Assembly (NCBI GenBank): GCA_002633085.1
Contig: NSIV01000011.1
Location: 1 to 64,000 of the forward strand
Reading direction: 5' to 3'
DNA from: Curvibacter sp. PD_MW3
GTDB lineage: Bacteria; Pseudomonadota; Gammaproteobacteria; Burkholderiales; Burkholderiaceae_C
Length of the DNA: 64,000 bases
Shown here: piece after piece, positions 27,419-36,292 of the stretch
How positions within the stretch are numbered: position 1 is the stretch's first letter
How the letters are laid out: the number at the start of each line of letters is the position of its first letter
Translations under genes and position numbers: made by a program
The notes under the pieces: model-generated
Databases searched by the model: none
What the model was told of the DNA's origin: nothing
Seen by the model: only the letters and a program-made list of their open reading frames with translations

Positions 27419-28783
27419 TCACAGTCGGCGGATCGGCTTTCTCTTCCACGCCAGCCGGTAATAAGCCGTCTGCATGACCAGCATCGCCAGAAAGGCGATC
27501 GGGTAGGACGCCCAAATGCCGTTCAAGCCATAGAGCTGGTTCAAGACCCAGGCCACTGGAATTTCTATGCCCGCAATGGCGAACATCGTGATGGCCGTGG
27601 GCATCAGCACGGTGCCGCTGGCGCGCATCAAACCCGACAGCACCATCGACATGCCCATGATCACGCTGCTCCACAGCATGCTGTGCAGCAGCGTCTGCGC
27701 CATGTCCACCACGGCCACGTCGGTGATGAACAAACCGAGGATGTGGCGCGAGAAAAGATAACCCAGCAGCACCAGCGAACCGGTCAACACCAGGTTCATC
27801 GTGATGCCGGTGCGGGCGATCTTGCCCAGGGTGTGGCCGCGCCCGGCACCAATGGCCTGGGCTGCCAGGATGGAAGCCGTGATGGCGATGGAGATGGCCG
27901 GGAACTGCACGTACGAGACGATCTGGTTCACCGCGCCGTAAGCCGCCGTGGCTTGCGAACCATGGCGGTTGACCAGGAACAGGACGGCGATCTCGGCCAC
28001 CGAGATGGTGATCATCGACAAGGCCGTGGGCAGACCGACGAACAGGATCTTGACCAGAATGCTGCGGTCAATGCGCAGGTGCTTGATAAATGCCGCGTTG
28101 GGTGCCAGCGGGTGGTGCTTGCGCAGGAGGTACCAGGCCGTCCAGCCCAGCGCGATCAGGAAAGACACCACTGCGGCATAAGCGCCGCTGGTCACACCCA
28201 GACGGGGCAGGCCGGCCCAGCCCTGAATCAGTGCCGGTGTGACCAGCAGGCTGACGACGGTGGAGATCAGCAGCGTCAGCAGCGACGTGGTGGTGTCGCC
28301 GACGCCGCGCAGCATGGACGTGACCAGCAAGAACAGGAACAGGCCGGGGGCGGCGATCAGCATGATGCGGGCATAGGCCGTGGCTTCCGGCAGGATGTCG
28401 GCCGGCGTATCCAGGGCGCGCAGCATCATCTCGGTGAACGAGCCGCCAAAGGCAGCCACCGCCAGTCCTGCGTACAGGCCCACCATCAGCGTGGTGCCGG
28501 CGATGGCCTTGACGCGACCCAACTCCTTGGCGCCCCAGGCCTGGCCGATGAGGATGGCGGCACCCGCACCCAGGCCGATCATGAAGGCGATGAAAAAGAA
28601 CAGCACCGGAAACAACGCCGACACCGCGGCCATGGCCTTCACGCCCAGCATCTGCCCCAGGTAGATGTTGTTCACCGTGCCGGAAAGCGCTTGCAGGATA
28701 TTGCTGACAATCATTGGGCCCAGGAAGGCCAGGTAGACCTTCCACAGAACGGGCGACGATTGGATGGACTCAGTGGTGTTCAT
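27419..28783 (-). CDS. MATE family efflux transporter
   Basis: The 454-aa membrane protein has twelve predicted helices in two related halves (about 1-225 and 235-450). Recognisable elements are FLGPMIVSNILQALSGTVNN in the first helices and the repeated GAGAAILIGQAWGAK / AAQAIGAGRGHTLGK motifs. MATE pumps expel cationic drugs or metabolites by proton or sodium antiport. The start at 28783 overlaps the DUF2239 stop by 4 nt, so both are one operon below the triple operator. The substrate is not evident. Confidence 0.9.
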   Translation of the reverse strand: MNTTESIQSSPVLWKVYLAFLGPMIVSNILQALSGTVNNIYLGQMLGVKAMAAVSALFPVLFFFIAFMIGLGAGAAILIGQAWGAKELGRVKAIAGTTLMVGLYAGLAVAAFGGSFTEMMLRALDTPADILPEATAYARIMLIAAPGLFLFLLVTSMLRGVGDTTTSLLTLLISTVVSLLVTPALIQGWAGLPRLGVTSGAYAAVVSFLIALGWTAWYLLRKHHPLAPNAAFIKHLRIDRSILVKILFVGLPTALSMITISVAEIAVLFLVNRHGSQATAAYGAVNQIVSYVQFPAISIAITASILAAQAIGAGRGHTLGKIARTGITMNLVLTGSLVLLGYLFSRHILGLFITDVAVVDMAQTLLHSMLWSSVIMGMSMVLSGLMRASGTVLMPTAITMFAIAGIEIPVAWVLNQLYGLNGIWASYPIAFLAMLVMQTAYYRLAWKRKPIRRL

Positions 28784-29376
28784 GCTTGAAAGGCCTCGGC
28801 CAGCAGCTTTTTCAGGTGCGTTTGCACATCCACCGGCCAGGCGGCGATCCGTGCTTCCAGGCCGGCTTGATCGCCGGCAAACAGAGCCCGGCTGGCTTCT
28901 TCGAAGCCCGCTTCGTGTCCGGCCATGGTGGCCATGAATTTGTAGCCCACCTCCCGGCTCTGCCGGGCGCGATCCTTCCCTTCGGATGACAAACGGGCCG
29001 CCTCCACCAACTTGCGCAGCGCCACCGAGGCGCCACCGGGCTGCTGGCCCAGCCACTCCCAGTGCCGTGGCAACAGGGTCACTTCCCGTGCCACCACGCC
29101 AAGTTTGGGGCGGCCAGGGCCGCGAGTTGCTTCGGGGCTGGGCTGGGGCGTGGCAGGCACGCCCAGCCGGGCCGCAAAGTCTTGCGCCGAGCCACGCCAG
29201 TCCAGTTCGATCGTCTCGCTGGTGGTGTCGTTGAAGACCAGCACCGGCGGCGGGTTGGGGTTGCCGGCACTGCAGTCCAGCGCGGCTTTGGCCAGCGGGG
29301 CCACGTCCTTGAGTTCGCCTGTGGCGATGCAGCGACTGCCCTCAAAGGCGGTGCATGGTGTGCGGAGCCAATCCAT
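28780..29376 (-). CDS. DUF2239 family protein
   Basis: The 198-aa soluble protein carries the DUF2239 core RGPGRPKLGVVAREVTLLPR followed by HWEWLGQQPGGASVALRKLV (about 85-125). The GRPKLGV segment resembles an AT-hook-like basic motif. The N-terminal third starts with TAFEGSRCIATGEL. Function is unknown. It is the promoter-proximal gene of an operon with the MATE transporter (4-nt overlap). Its ATG follows an operator half-site directly; the only ribosome-binding candidate is GGGTAA inside that operator. Confidence 0.85.
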   Translation of the reverse strand: MDWLRTPCTAFEGSRCIATGELKDVAPLAKAALDCSAGNPNPPPVLVFNDTTSETIELDWRGSAQDFAARLGVPATPQPSPEATRGPGRPKLGVVAREVTLLPRHWEWLGQQPGGASVALRKLVEAARLSSEGKDRARQSREVGYKFMATMAGHEAGFEEASRALFAGDQAGLEARIAAWPVDVQTHLKKLLAEAFQA

Positions 29377-29378
29377 AA

Positions 29379-29449
29379 ATTACCCGGATAAAATTGAAAA
29401 ATCAAATTATACCCGGGTATAAATAATTCTGCAATTTCATCCGGGTAAT
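29379..29449 (-). promoter_or_regulatory. Three evenly spaced CCCGGG-type operators upstream of DUF2239-MATE
   Basis: Site 1 is ATTACCCGGAT (29379-29389), site 2 is the perfect palindrome TTATACCCGGGTATAA (29407-29422), and site 3 is ATCCGGGTAAT (29439-29449), which is the exact inverse of site 1. The centres are 29 and 28 bp apart. They fill almost the whole 86-nt AT-rich spacer between priA and DUF2239. This layout indicates cooperative binding of a dimeric regulator; no regulator gene is adjacent. Confidence 0.75.
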
Positions 29450-29462
29450 AAATGGCCTTGGG

Positions 29463-31607
29463 TCAAATCGTCAGGGGATCAACGTCCACGGCCCAGCGGA
29501 TCAGCCCCTTGCCTTCCGGCCCCTGTCGAACTTCATGCAACACGTCATGCCAGTCCGCCAGGAAGCGCTGCAGTGCGGCGCGCGAAGCGCTTTCGATCAG
29601 CATCTGCGCCCGTTCCACATTGGCCACGCGTTGCACGCTCATGGGCACGGCCGGGTAGAGCGTGACGTTCAGTGCCGTAGCGGTCTCGGTACCGAGTGAG
29701 CTGGCTGCGTTCAGGAAGGCTTGTGCCGTTTCCTGCGTGCGTGCCTCGGCCCGCACCAAAGCCTGGAAGCTGAAAGGCGGCAGGCCAGCCTGTTCGCGTT
29801 CCAGCAACTCCTGGGCGGCAAAGGCAGGGTAGTCGTGTTTCTTCAGGGCCTCGAACAGCGGGTGTGCCGGGTGGAAAGTCTGCACCCACATCTCGCTCTC
29901 GCCGCTGATGCCGGCATCGCGTCCGGCGCGGCCTGCGGCCTGCATCAGCAGGCTGAACAGGCGTTCCGGCGCGCGGAAGTCGCTGGAGAACAGGGCGCTG
30001 TCGGCGTTGACGGCGGCCACCAGGGTGATGCGGCGGAAGTCGTGGCCCTTGGCAATCATCTGCGTGCCGACCAGTACATCGATTTCACCCGCATGCACCT
30101 GCGCCAGTTGCGACTCCAGTTCGCCCTTGTGCTTGGTGGTGTCGGCGTCAATGCGCACGATGCGCACGGCGCCACCATCCGGGCGTTTCACATCGCCCAG
30201 CAACTCGGCCAGATGTTCTTCCAGCCGCTCGGTGCCGCGGCCCATGGGGCGGATGTCCGGGTTGCCGCAGGCCGGGCAGGCACGCGGCACGCGCTCGGTG
30301 AAGCCGCAATGGTGACAGCGCAGCGTGCGGTCGATCTTGTGGAATACGCGAAAGGCGCTGCAGTAGGGGCACTCGCTCTTCCAGTCGCAGTCTGTGCAAT
30401 GCAATACCGGCGCGTAGCCGCGGCGGTTCAAGAACATCATGCTCTGCTCACCGCGGGCGATGCGCGCCTTGATCGCCTCCACCAGCGGCGGCGAGAACAC
30501 CGCATGTTTGGGCTGGTGGTTCATGTCCACCCGTCGCACCAGCGGCAGGCCGCTGGCCGGGTTGTGGCGGCCGTCCGCGGAGACGGCGGGCTCGTTGTTG
30601 CCGCCCACGCGGCTGGGCATGTGCAGGCGCACGTAGCGTCCGCCCTCGGCGGCTGGGCGGCTGTGGTGCCAGCTCTCCAGCGAGGGCGTGGCCGAGCCGA
30701 GGATGACCTTGGCGCCCTCCAGTTTGCCGCGGTAGACCGCCAGGTCGCGCGCCGAGTAGCGCGCGCCTTCCTGCTGCTTGTAGCTCGGGTCGTGTTCCTC
30801 GTCGACCACGATCAGCCGCAGCTTCGGCAGGGAGGCGAACACCGCCATGCGCGTGCCCAGCACAATGCGCGCCGCGCCGCTGTGGGCGGCCAGCCAGCTG
30901 GCCAAGCGCTGCGGGTTGGTCATGCCGCTGTGCAGCGACACCACCGCCTGCTCGCCGTACAGCGGGCCGAAGCGTTCAATGAAGCGCGCCTCCAGCTGCG
31001 GCGTGAGGTTGATCTCGGGCACCATCACCAGGGCCTGCGCTTGCGGATCACTCTCCAGCAAAGCTTGCACGCAGCGCAGGTAGACCTCGGTCTTGCCGCT
31101 GCCGGTGGCGCCGAACAGCAGAAAGGGCCCGGCCTGGGTCTCGATCTGAGCGATGACGTCCGTTTGCTCGGGCGTCAGCGTCAGCGGGGCGCGGGTCGGG
31201 TCGGCGGCTGCGGTGCTGGCTGGGGCGGCCTTGGCCTGCCGTTTGAGCCGGCGTGCCAGTTGCTCGGCACTGAGTTCGCGCAACTGCGGCGGCAGGGCGG
31301 CCAGCGCCACCTCGCCCAGCGAGCGCTGGTAGTAGCCGGCGGCAAAGCCGACCAGTTGCCGCCAGGCATCGGTCAGCGGGCTCAGGCTGTCCAGCGCGGC
31401 CGTGATGGGGCGGGTCTTGTCGGCGTCGAACGGGGTGGTCTCGCCATCGGCGGATGCATCCCACACCACGCCCAGGGTCTCGCGCTTGCCGAAAGGGACA
31501 CGCACCAAGGTGCCGGCGGCAAGTGCCAACTCACTTCGGTAACTCAACGGCCCGGCCACCTGGCTGTGTGCCGGGGTCTGGACCAGAACCGAAAGCCAGT
31601 GCGTCAT
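29463..31607 (-). CDS. priA: Primosomal protein N' (replication restart helicase PriA)
   Basis: The 714-aa protein has an N-terminal 3'-DNA-binding domain (1-110), then a helicase core with LLFGATGSGKTEVYLR (Walker A), VVDEEHDPSYKQQEG (Walker B and the aromatic-rich loop) and the family motif RRGYAP. The zinc-binding insert has CTDCDWKSECPYC and CHHCGFTERVPRACPACG. PriA reloads the replisome at stalled forks. The length is normal. The start is ATG at 31607. It is followed by the operator-filled spacer of the DUF2239 gene, so the two are probably separate units. Confidence 0.96.
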   Translation of the reverse strand: MTHWLSVLVQTPAHSQVAGPLSYRSELALAAGTLVRVPFGKRETLGVVWDASADGETTPFDADKTRPITAALDSLSPLTDAWRQLVGFAAGYYQRSLGEVALAALPPQLRELSAEQLARRLKRQAKAAPASTAAADPTRAPLTLTPEQTDVIAQIETQAGPFLLFGATGSGKTEVYLRCVQALLESDPQAQALVMVPEINLTPQLEARFIERFGPLYGEQAVVSLHSGMTNPQRLASWLAAHSGAARIVLGTRMAVFASLPKLRLIVVDEEHDPSYKQQEGARYSARDLAVYRGKLEGAKVILGSATPSLESWHHSRPAAEGGRYVRLHMPSRVGGNNEPAVSADGRHNPASGLPLVRRVDMNHQPKHAVFSPPLVEAIKARIARGEQSMMFLNRRGYAPVLHCTDCDWKSECPYCSAFRVFHKIDRTLRCHHCGFTERVPRACPACGNPDIRPMGRGTERLEEHLAELLGDVKRPDGGAVRIVRIDADTTKHKGELESQLAQVHAGEIDVLVGTQMIAKGHDFRRITLVAAVNADSALFSSDFRAPERLFSLLMQAAGRAGRDAGISGESEMWVQTFHPAHPLFEALKKHDYPAFAAQELLEREQAGLPPFSFQALVRAEARTQETAQAFLNAASSLGTETATALNVTLYPAVPMSVQRVANVERAQMLIESASRAALQRFLADWHDVLHEVRQGPEGKGLIRWAVDVDPLTI

Positions 31608-31703
31608 GGAAAAGCCGGAGTTGGGGTGAATTCTTGATGTTGACTTCCGGAAATGCCCCTAAGTGCTTGATCTGGAAGGCTTTTGTAAAGCATTCAAAGT
31701 TTC

Positions 31704-31712
31704 TGTGGATAA
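31704..31712 (-). promoter_or_regulatory. Perfect DnaA box
   Basis: TTATCCACA on the minus strand is the strict DnaA box consensus. A two-mismatch relative (ATATCAACA) lies 12 bp away at 31716-31724 in the same orientation. Confidence 0.55.
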
Positions 31713-31744
31713 CTTTGTTGATATCGCGTATCGATTCAGGCCGA

Positions 31745-31768
31745 AGCCTTGAAAATCAAGGCTTTTCT
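31745..31768 (+). terminator. Orphan plus-strand terminator-like hairpin
   Basis: AGCCTTGA (31745-31752) and TCAAGGCT (31756-31763) pair around AAA and are followed by TTTCTT. No plus-strand gene precedes it, since priA reads the other way, so it may end an unannotated small RNA or act only as a hairpin. Confidence 0.5.
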
Positions 31769-31845
31769 TGAAATGCCCACAAAAAAAGCAAAGCGCAATA
31801 CCCTTATAAATCAATCACTTAGGTTCGCTATCGGTTTTATAGCGG

Positions 31846-31867
31846 CAATCCCCCATTTGGGGGATTG
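31846..31867. repeat. Perfect inverted repeat with 10-bp arms
   Basis: CAATCCCCCA (31846-31855) and TGGGGGATTG (31858-31867) are exact inverse complements separated by TT. No T-run follows on either strand, so it is more likely a protein site or cruciform-prone element than a terminator. Confidence 0.6.
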
Positions 31868-31890
31868 ATTCTGCACCGCAGCACAGCTTT

Positions 31891-31899
31891 TGTGCATAA
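31891..31899 (-). promoter_or_regulatory. DnaA box (TTATGCACA)
   Basis: The minus strand reads TTATGCACA, matching TTATNCACA. It is 187 bp from the strict box at 31704 and in the same orientation. Confidence 0.45.
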
Positions 31900-31949
31900 G
31901 TCAGGATTCACCAACCTGTTCTGGGGCATGCCAGGTCTAGGGAAAACCA

Positions 31950-33068
31950 CTATTTCCGCATCTTCCGGGAGTGTTCGTGCACCGCCTGCACCAGGGCGGC
32001 CACATGCTCGGGCGGGGTGTACTGGCTGATGCCGTGGCCCAGGTTGAAGATGTGGGTCGGGCCGGTGGCATCCGGCTGGCCTGCCGGGGCGCGGTGCGGC
32101 GTGCCGAAGCTCTCCAGCACTTTTTTCACCTCGGCTTCAATCGCGGCCGGCGGGGCAAACAGCACATTCGGGTCGATATTGCCTTGCAGCGCCTTGTGCG
32201 CGCCAACCAAGGCACGGGCCTTGCCCAGGTTCACGGTCCAGTCCAGGCCGAGCACGTCGCAATCGAGTTGGCCCATCTCTTCCAGCCACAGGCCACCGCC
32301 CTTGGTGAAGACGATGCGCGGCACCACCTTGCCGTCCACGCCGGTGCGCTTGAGCTGGGCCAGCACGCGGGCTGTGTAGGCCAGGCTGAACTGCTGGAAG
32401 GCACCGTCGGCCAGCACGCCGCCCCAGCTGTCGAAAATCATCACCGCCTGGGCGCCGGCATCGATCTGGGTGTTGAGGTAGGTCGCCACGGCATCGGCGT
32501 TGACCTGCAGGATCTGGTGCATCAGGTCCGGGCGGCTGTACAGCATGGTCTTGACCTGGCGGTAGTCGTCCGAGCCGGCGCCTTCGACCATGTAGCAGGC
32601 CAGCGTCCAGGGGCTGCCGGAAAAACCGATCAGCGGCACGCGGCCGTCCAGCGCCTTGCGGATCGAGGTCACGGCATCGAACACGTAGCGCAGCTTGTCC
32701 ATGTCCGGCACGGCCAGCTTGGCGACGGCCGCCTCGTCGCGCACGGCGGTGGCAAAACGCGGGCCCTCGCCCTGGGCGAAGGACAGGCCCAGGCCCATGG
32801 CGTCGGGCACGGTCAGGATGTCGCTGAACAGGATGGCGGCATCGAGCGGGTAGCGCTCCAGCGGCTGCAGCGTGACTTCGGTGGCGTAGTCCACGTTGGT
32901 GGCCAGAGCCATGAAGCTGCCAGCTTTGGCGCGCGTGGCGCAGTACTCGGGCAGGTAGCGGCCGGCCTGGCGCATCAGCCAGACGGGGGTGTGGTCGGTG
33001 GCCTGGCGCAGGCAGGCGCGCAGGAAAGTGTCGTTGCGCAGGGGGGCGAAGCTGGGGGTAGAACTCAT
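31950..33068 (-). CDS. hemE: Uroporphyrinogen decarboxylase
   Basis: This 372-aa enzyme decarboxylates uroporphyrinogen III to coproporphyrinogen III in haem synthesis. Signature segments are [20 protein letters not shown] near the N-terminus (the Arg residues bind substrate carboxylates), the catalytic-aspartate region [17 protein letters not shown], and [16 protein letters not shown]. The start ATG at 33068 yields [20 protein letters not shown], the usual opening; an upstream in-frame start would add a low-complexity tail. It is read in the same direction as its upstream neighbours with a 110-nt gap. Confidence 0.97.
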   Translation of the reverse strand: MSSTPSFAPLRNDTFLRACLRQATDHTPVWLMRQAGRYLPEYCATRAKAGSFMALATNVDYATEVTLQPLERYPLDAAILFSDILTVPDAMGLGLSFAQGEGPRFATAVRDEAAVAKLAVPDMDKLRYVFDAVTSIRKALDGRVPLIGFSGSPWTLACYMVEGAGSDDYRQVKTMLYSRPDLMHQILQVNADAVATYLNTQIDAGAQAVMIFDSWGGVLADGAFQQFSLAYTARVLAQLKRTGVDGKVVPRIVFTKGGGLWLEEMGQLDCDVLGLDWTVNLGKARALVGAHKALQGNIDPNVLFAPPAAIEAEVKKVLESFGTPHRAPAGQPDATGPTHIFNLGHGISQYTPPEHVAALVQAVHEHSRKMRK

Positions 33069-33178
33069 ACCCCCGATTGTCGCAGGTGCACCGCCAGTCC
33101 CCCCGCGCTCGCACTTCGTGCCGTTCGCGGCCCTCTCCCCAGGCATCGCTCGTCGCCTGGGGGGCTCGGCGACTGGCC

Positions 33179-33550
33179 TTAGCGGGCCAGCCGCACTTCG
33201 AGGATCTCGAAGTTGATGGCCTCGCGGTAGATGCGTTCGTCGTGCAGGACCAGGTGCAGCAGGATCTTGGGTGCCTGGGCCGTGACCAACCGGTGCCCCG
33301 CCACGCCGAGGACGACCAGGGCCAGGCCGGCCCAGGGGTAGCCGCTCAGCGCCAATGCGGCGCCGATGCCGACCAGCGGCAGGGCGATGAAGGTCAGCAG
33401 CAGGCGGTGGCGCACGTATTTGCGCGCCTTCTCCGGGTTGATGATGATGCGAAAACGCCCGGCCGGCAGGCCGGCACGGAATTCCTGGTGTGAAACCTCC
33501 ACGGTCTGGGGCTGGTCGGCCGTGTCGGTGTCAGATGTTGTCTCGCTCAT
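33179..33550 (-). CDS. Small hypothetical membrane protein
   Basis: The 123-aa protein has two adjacent hydrophobic helices (about 50-70 and 73-90) between a polar N-terminus and a C-terminal cytosolic part ending in [14 protein letters not shown] do not recognise a family. It is 10 nt downstream of the CoA-binding protein gene and probably in the dsbD operon. Confidence 0.6.
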   Translation of the reverse strand: MSETTSDTDTADQPQTVEVSHQEFRAGLPAGRFRIIINPEKARKYVRHRLLLTFIALPLVGIGAALALSGYPWAGLALVVLGVAGHRLVTAQAPKILLHLVLHDERIYREAINFEILEVRLAR

Positions 33551-33560
33551 ATTTTTGTAC

Positions 33561-33977
33561 TCAGGCCCGGGTGCGGGCGGCGTGGTCGATCTTCAGGCAA
33601 CGATTCTGCACCACGGCCAGGCCGGCCGCGCGCGCCTTGTCCGCGGCGGCCGCATGTTCGACGCCAAGTTGCATCCACACCGCCTGAGCTCCGATGGCAA
33701 TCGCCTCGTCGACGATGGGCGGGATGTCGGCGCTGTTGCGAAAGCAGTTCACCAACTCGATGCGCTCGTGCTTTGCCGCTTCGCTCAGGCTGGGGTAGAC
33801 CTTCTCGCCCAGGATCTCGCCGCTGGCATTCGGGTTGACCGGCACGATGCGCCAGCCGTGCGCTTGCATGTAGCGCGCCACCTGGTAGCTGTCGCGATGC
33901 GGTTTGGGCGACAGACCGACCACCGCCACGGTGCGGCAGTGGTCGAGGATGGTGCGGATCGCGTCGGTCTGGTCCAT
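33561..33977 (-). CDS. CoA-binding protein (YccU type)
   Basis: This 138-aa Rossmann-fold protein has the CoA-binding family motif VAVVGLSPKPHRDSYQVARY and VPVNPNASGEILGEKVYPSL. AVWMQLGVEH and QNRCLKIDH follow, matching the YccU group along its length. It probably binds CoA or a related nucleotide; no enzymatic role is known. The ATG at 33977 is preferred because it begins MDQTDAIRTIL just before the domain. It follows dsbD by 16 nt. Confidence 0.85.
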   Translation of the reverse strand: MDQTDAIRTILDHCRTVAVVGLSPKPHRDSYQVARYMQAHGWRIVPVNPNASGEILGEKVYPSLSEAAKHERIELVNCFRNSADIPPIVDEAIAIGAQAVWMQLGVEHAAAADKARAAGLAVVQNRCLKIDHAARTRA

Positions 33978-33993
33978 GGTCACGTGGGCATGC

Positions 33994-36147
33994 TCACAGC
34001 TGCGCCAGGGCCGCACGCACTTCCTGCACGCTCAGGATTTCCGACAGCACGATCGGCGCCATGCCCTGCTTGTAGAACACATAAACCGGCACGCCGTTGC
34101 GGCCGAGCTGCGCCAGCGCGGCGGTGATGGCCGGGTCACGCCTCGTCCAGTCGGCGCGCAGCAGCGTCACCTTCTTGGCCTCCAGATCGGCCAGCACGCT
34201 GGCATCGGCCAGCGTGGTCTGCTTGTTGTACTGGCAGGTCACACACCAGGCAGCGGTGAAATCGACGAACACGGTCTGCTTGGCGGCTACCAGTTCATCC
34301 ACCCGGCCGGGGGCCCAGGCCTGCCAGCGCCCGTCGGCTGCCGTGGTTTCCGCTGCGGCCTGATTTTTCAAGGCAAATGGGCCAATAGCCCAAGTCAACC
34401 AAGCGCCTGAAGCTATCAAAATAGTAGCAATCACGAGGCGGCTGCGGCCGGTGAGCGTGAGCGACCAGATCACCGCGCTGAAGACCACCAGCAACGCCAG
34501 CAGGGCGCCGGCGCCGTCGACGCCGCTCTGATGCCCAAGCACCCAGACCAGCCAGGCCACGGTGCCGAACATCGGGAAGGCCAGCAGTTTGCGCAAGGCA
34601 TCCATCCAGGCGCCGGGTTGGGGCAGGGCGCGGGCAAAGGCCGGCACGAAGCTGGCCGCCAGGTAGGGCAGCGCCAGGCCGAGGCCGATGGACGCGAAGA
34701 TCAGCAGCGCCTGCGCCGCCGGTAGCGCCACCGCCAGGCCGAGCGAGGCGCCCATGAAGGGGGCGGTGCAGGGCGAGGCTACGGCTACCGCCAGCACGCC
34801 GGTGAGGAAGGCGTCGACCACCGGGTGGCGCGCCTGGAAGGCGGCCAGCGAGGACGGCGCGAACTGGCCGAACTCGAACACGCCGGCCAGGTTCAGGCCG
34901 ATGAGAGTGAACAGGGCGGCCAGTGCCGCCACCACGCCCGGGTTCTGCAACTGGAAGCCCCAGCCCAGGCTTTCACCAGCGGCGCGCAGGCCCAGCAACA
35001 GCAGGCCCAGCAACACAAAGCTGACGATCACACCGGCGGTGTAGGCCAGGCCGCTGAGGCGGTGGCCGCGATGGTCGTCGGCATGGCGCGTGAAGCTCAG
35101 CACCTTGATGGCCAGCACCGGGAAGACGCAGGGCATGAGGTTGAGGATCAGGCCGCCAAGCAGGGCACCGAACAGGGCGGCGATGAAGGACGTTGACACG
35201 GCAGTGGGGGTGGTTGCCGCGCCTTGCGCATTGGCTTGCAGGGCAGCCTGCAGCGCCGGCGACAGCGCGGCCGGTGCGGTGGTCTTCGGCCACTCGCCGC
35301 TCACCGGCAGCTCGATGCGCCAGCCCTGACCTTGGTACGTCAGCACCAGCGGCAACAACGCCGGGCTGGCACTGCGCGCCTCCGCCAGCGGCAGGGTAGC
35401 GGTCCAGACTGCACCCTGCCAAGCCTGTTGCCACGGCGCCGAAGGGTTGATGACTTCAGGAGTTTCGGGGAAGGCTTCGAGCGTTTGGCCCTGCAGCTTG
35501 GCCGGTAGGCCGCGCAAAGTCAGCTTCAGCGTCTGGCCGTCAAGGGTGAGGCGGCTGTCTGGGCTGGCGGCCAACGGCTGGGGTTGTGCGGCCAGAGCGG
35601 CGTCGAAAGCGGCACTGTTCAGGGCGGTCGAGCCCTTGACCGGGATGCTGAGCGTGAACTCGCCCTCCTCCGGAATGCATTCCTTGCGGCAGACCAACCA
35701 GCTGGCCTTGAGCTTGACTGTCAGCTCCGGGTTCAGCAGCGAGGGTTTGAAGTCGGGCGTGATGGTCAGCGGCACCGGCAGCAGCAGCGTGCCTTCATAG
35801 CCGTAGTTGACCAGCTTGCCCAGCGCGATCTTCTTCGGCAGCGGCCAGGCGATGTCGCCGGCTTGCACGCCGGGCGGCAGGGTCCATTCCAGCTGGGTGG
35901 GCAGGCCGGAGTCGCCGGAGTTCTTCCAGTAGGTGTGCCACTCCGGCTGGTGCTTGATCTGCAGCCCGAGCCAGACCGGCTGGTTGGGTGCCACGCCCTG
36001 GGGCGCATGGGCGATCAGTTCGGCACGCACCTGGTCGGTGGTGACCACGGTTTTTTGCGAGGCGATCTGGGCGCTGGCGCCCATGAAGAATGCGGCAGAC
36101 GCTATGAAAAAGAGAGCAATCTGCAAAAAACGGAACGGCACGGTCAT
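33994..36147 (-). CDS. dsbD: Protein-disulfide reductase DsbD family (ScsB-like)
   Basis: The 717-aa protein has a signal peptide (1-26) and an N-terminal periplasmic domain with Cys153 and Cys157 (WLVCRKECIPEEGEF). A membrane domain with paired cysteines in LNLMPCVFPVLAIKVLSF and VASPCTAPFMGASLG (about 250-560) follows. It ends in a thioredoxin domain with Cys635 and Cys638 (TAAWCVTCQYNK). It transfers electrons from cytosolic thioredoxin to periplasmic thiol proteins. The large N-terminal domain resembles ScsB more than E. coli DsbD. The signal peptide and one membrane helix are each encoded by copies of the short interspersed repeat. Confidence 0.9.
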   Translation of the reverse strand: MTVPFRFLQIALFFIASAAFFMGASAQIASQKTVVTTDQVRAELIAHAPQGVAPNQPVWLGLQIKHQPEWHTYWKNSGDSGLPTQLEWTLPPGVQAGDIAWPLPKKIALGKLVNYGYEGTLLLPVPLTITPDFKPSLLNPELTVKLKASWLVCRKECIPEEGEFTLSIPVKGSTALNSAAFDAALAAQPQPLAASPDSRLTLDGQTLKLTLRGLPAKLQGQTLEAFPETPEVINPSAPWQQAWQGAVWTATLPLAEARSASPALLPLVLTYQGQGWRIELPVSGEWPKTTAPAALSPALQAALQANAQGAATTPTAVSTSFIAALFGALLGGLILNLMPCVFPVLAIKVLSFTRHADDHRGHRLSGLAYTAGVIVSFVLLGLLLLGLRAAGESLGWGFQLQNPGVVAALAALFTLIGLNLAGVFEFGQFAPSSLAAFQARHPVVDAFLTGVLAVAVASPCTAPFMGASLGLAVALPAAQALLIFASIGLGLALPYLAASFVPAFARALPQPGAWMDALRKLLAFPMFGTVAWLVWVLGHQSGVDGAGALLALLVVFSAVIWSLTLTGRSRLVIATILIASGAWLTWAIGPFALKNQAAAETTAADGRWQAWAPGRVDELVAAKQTVFVDFTAAWCVTCQYNKQTTLADASVLADLEAKKVTLLRADWTRRDPAITAALAQLGRNGVPVYVFYKQGMAPIVLSEILSVQEVRAALAQL
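34411..34431 (+). repeat. Short interspersed repeat, copy B (inside dsbD)
   Basis: AGCTATCAAAATAGTAGC is followed by AAT. On the minus strand it encodes IATILIA in a membrane helix (VIATILIASGAWLTWAIG) of the DsbD-like protein. Confidence 0.6.
36100..36120 (+). repeat. Short interspersed repeat, copy C (inside dsbD signal peptide)
   Basis: CGCTATGAAAAAGAGAGC is followed by AAT. On the minus strand it encodes IALFFIA of the DsbD-like signal peptide. It differs from copy A at about four positions. Confidence 0.5.
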
Positions 36148-36292
36148 GGGTGGCAAGGCGTGTGTGAAGCAGGTGGGAGTGAGCGGCGCCAGCGTAAGTT
36201 CCCCGTCCGACCCGCGGGAGGCGGTCGCAGGCAACAGCCCTGTGCCAGGACCAGCACCAAATATAAGCCAAGGCTGAAAGGCTTGCAAAAGC

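Larger units (their letters stand above)
31608..31949. other. Non-coding region between priA and hemE
   Basis: No convincing gene is seen in these 342 nt, which are more AT-rich than their surroundings. The region holds two DnaA boxes, a plus-strand hairpin with T-run, a weak copy of the interspersed repeat (31827-31850) and a perfect 10-bp-arm palindrome; these are listed separately. It must also contain the priA promoter. Confidence 0.6.

Noticed and set aside
31608..31949. Chromosomal origin of replication
   Set aside because: There are only two good DnaA boxes, no clear AT-rich unwinding repeat series and no dnaA, dnaN, gyrB or rpmH nearby. Kept only as a DnaA-box observation.
33137..33162. 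CCCCAGGC/GCCTGGGG hairpin between hemE and the small membrane protein gene
   Set aside because: The 8-bp stem is real but has no T-run in the minus direction, and the flank is GC-rich, so calling it a terminator is not supported.
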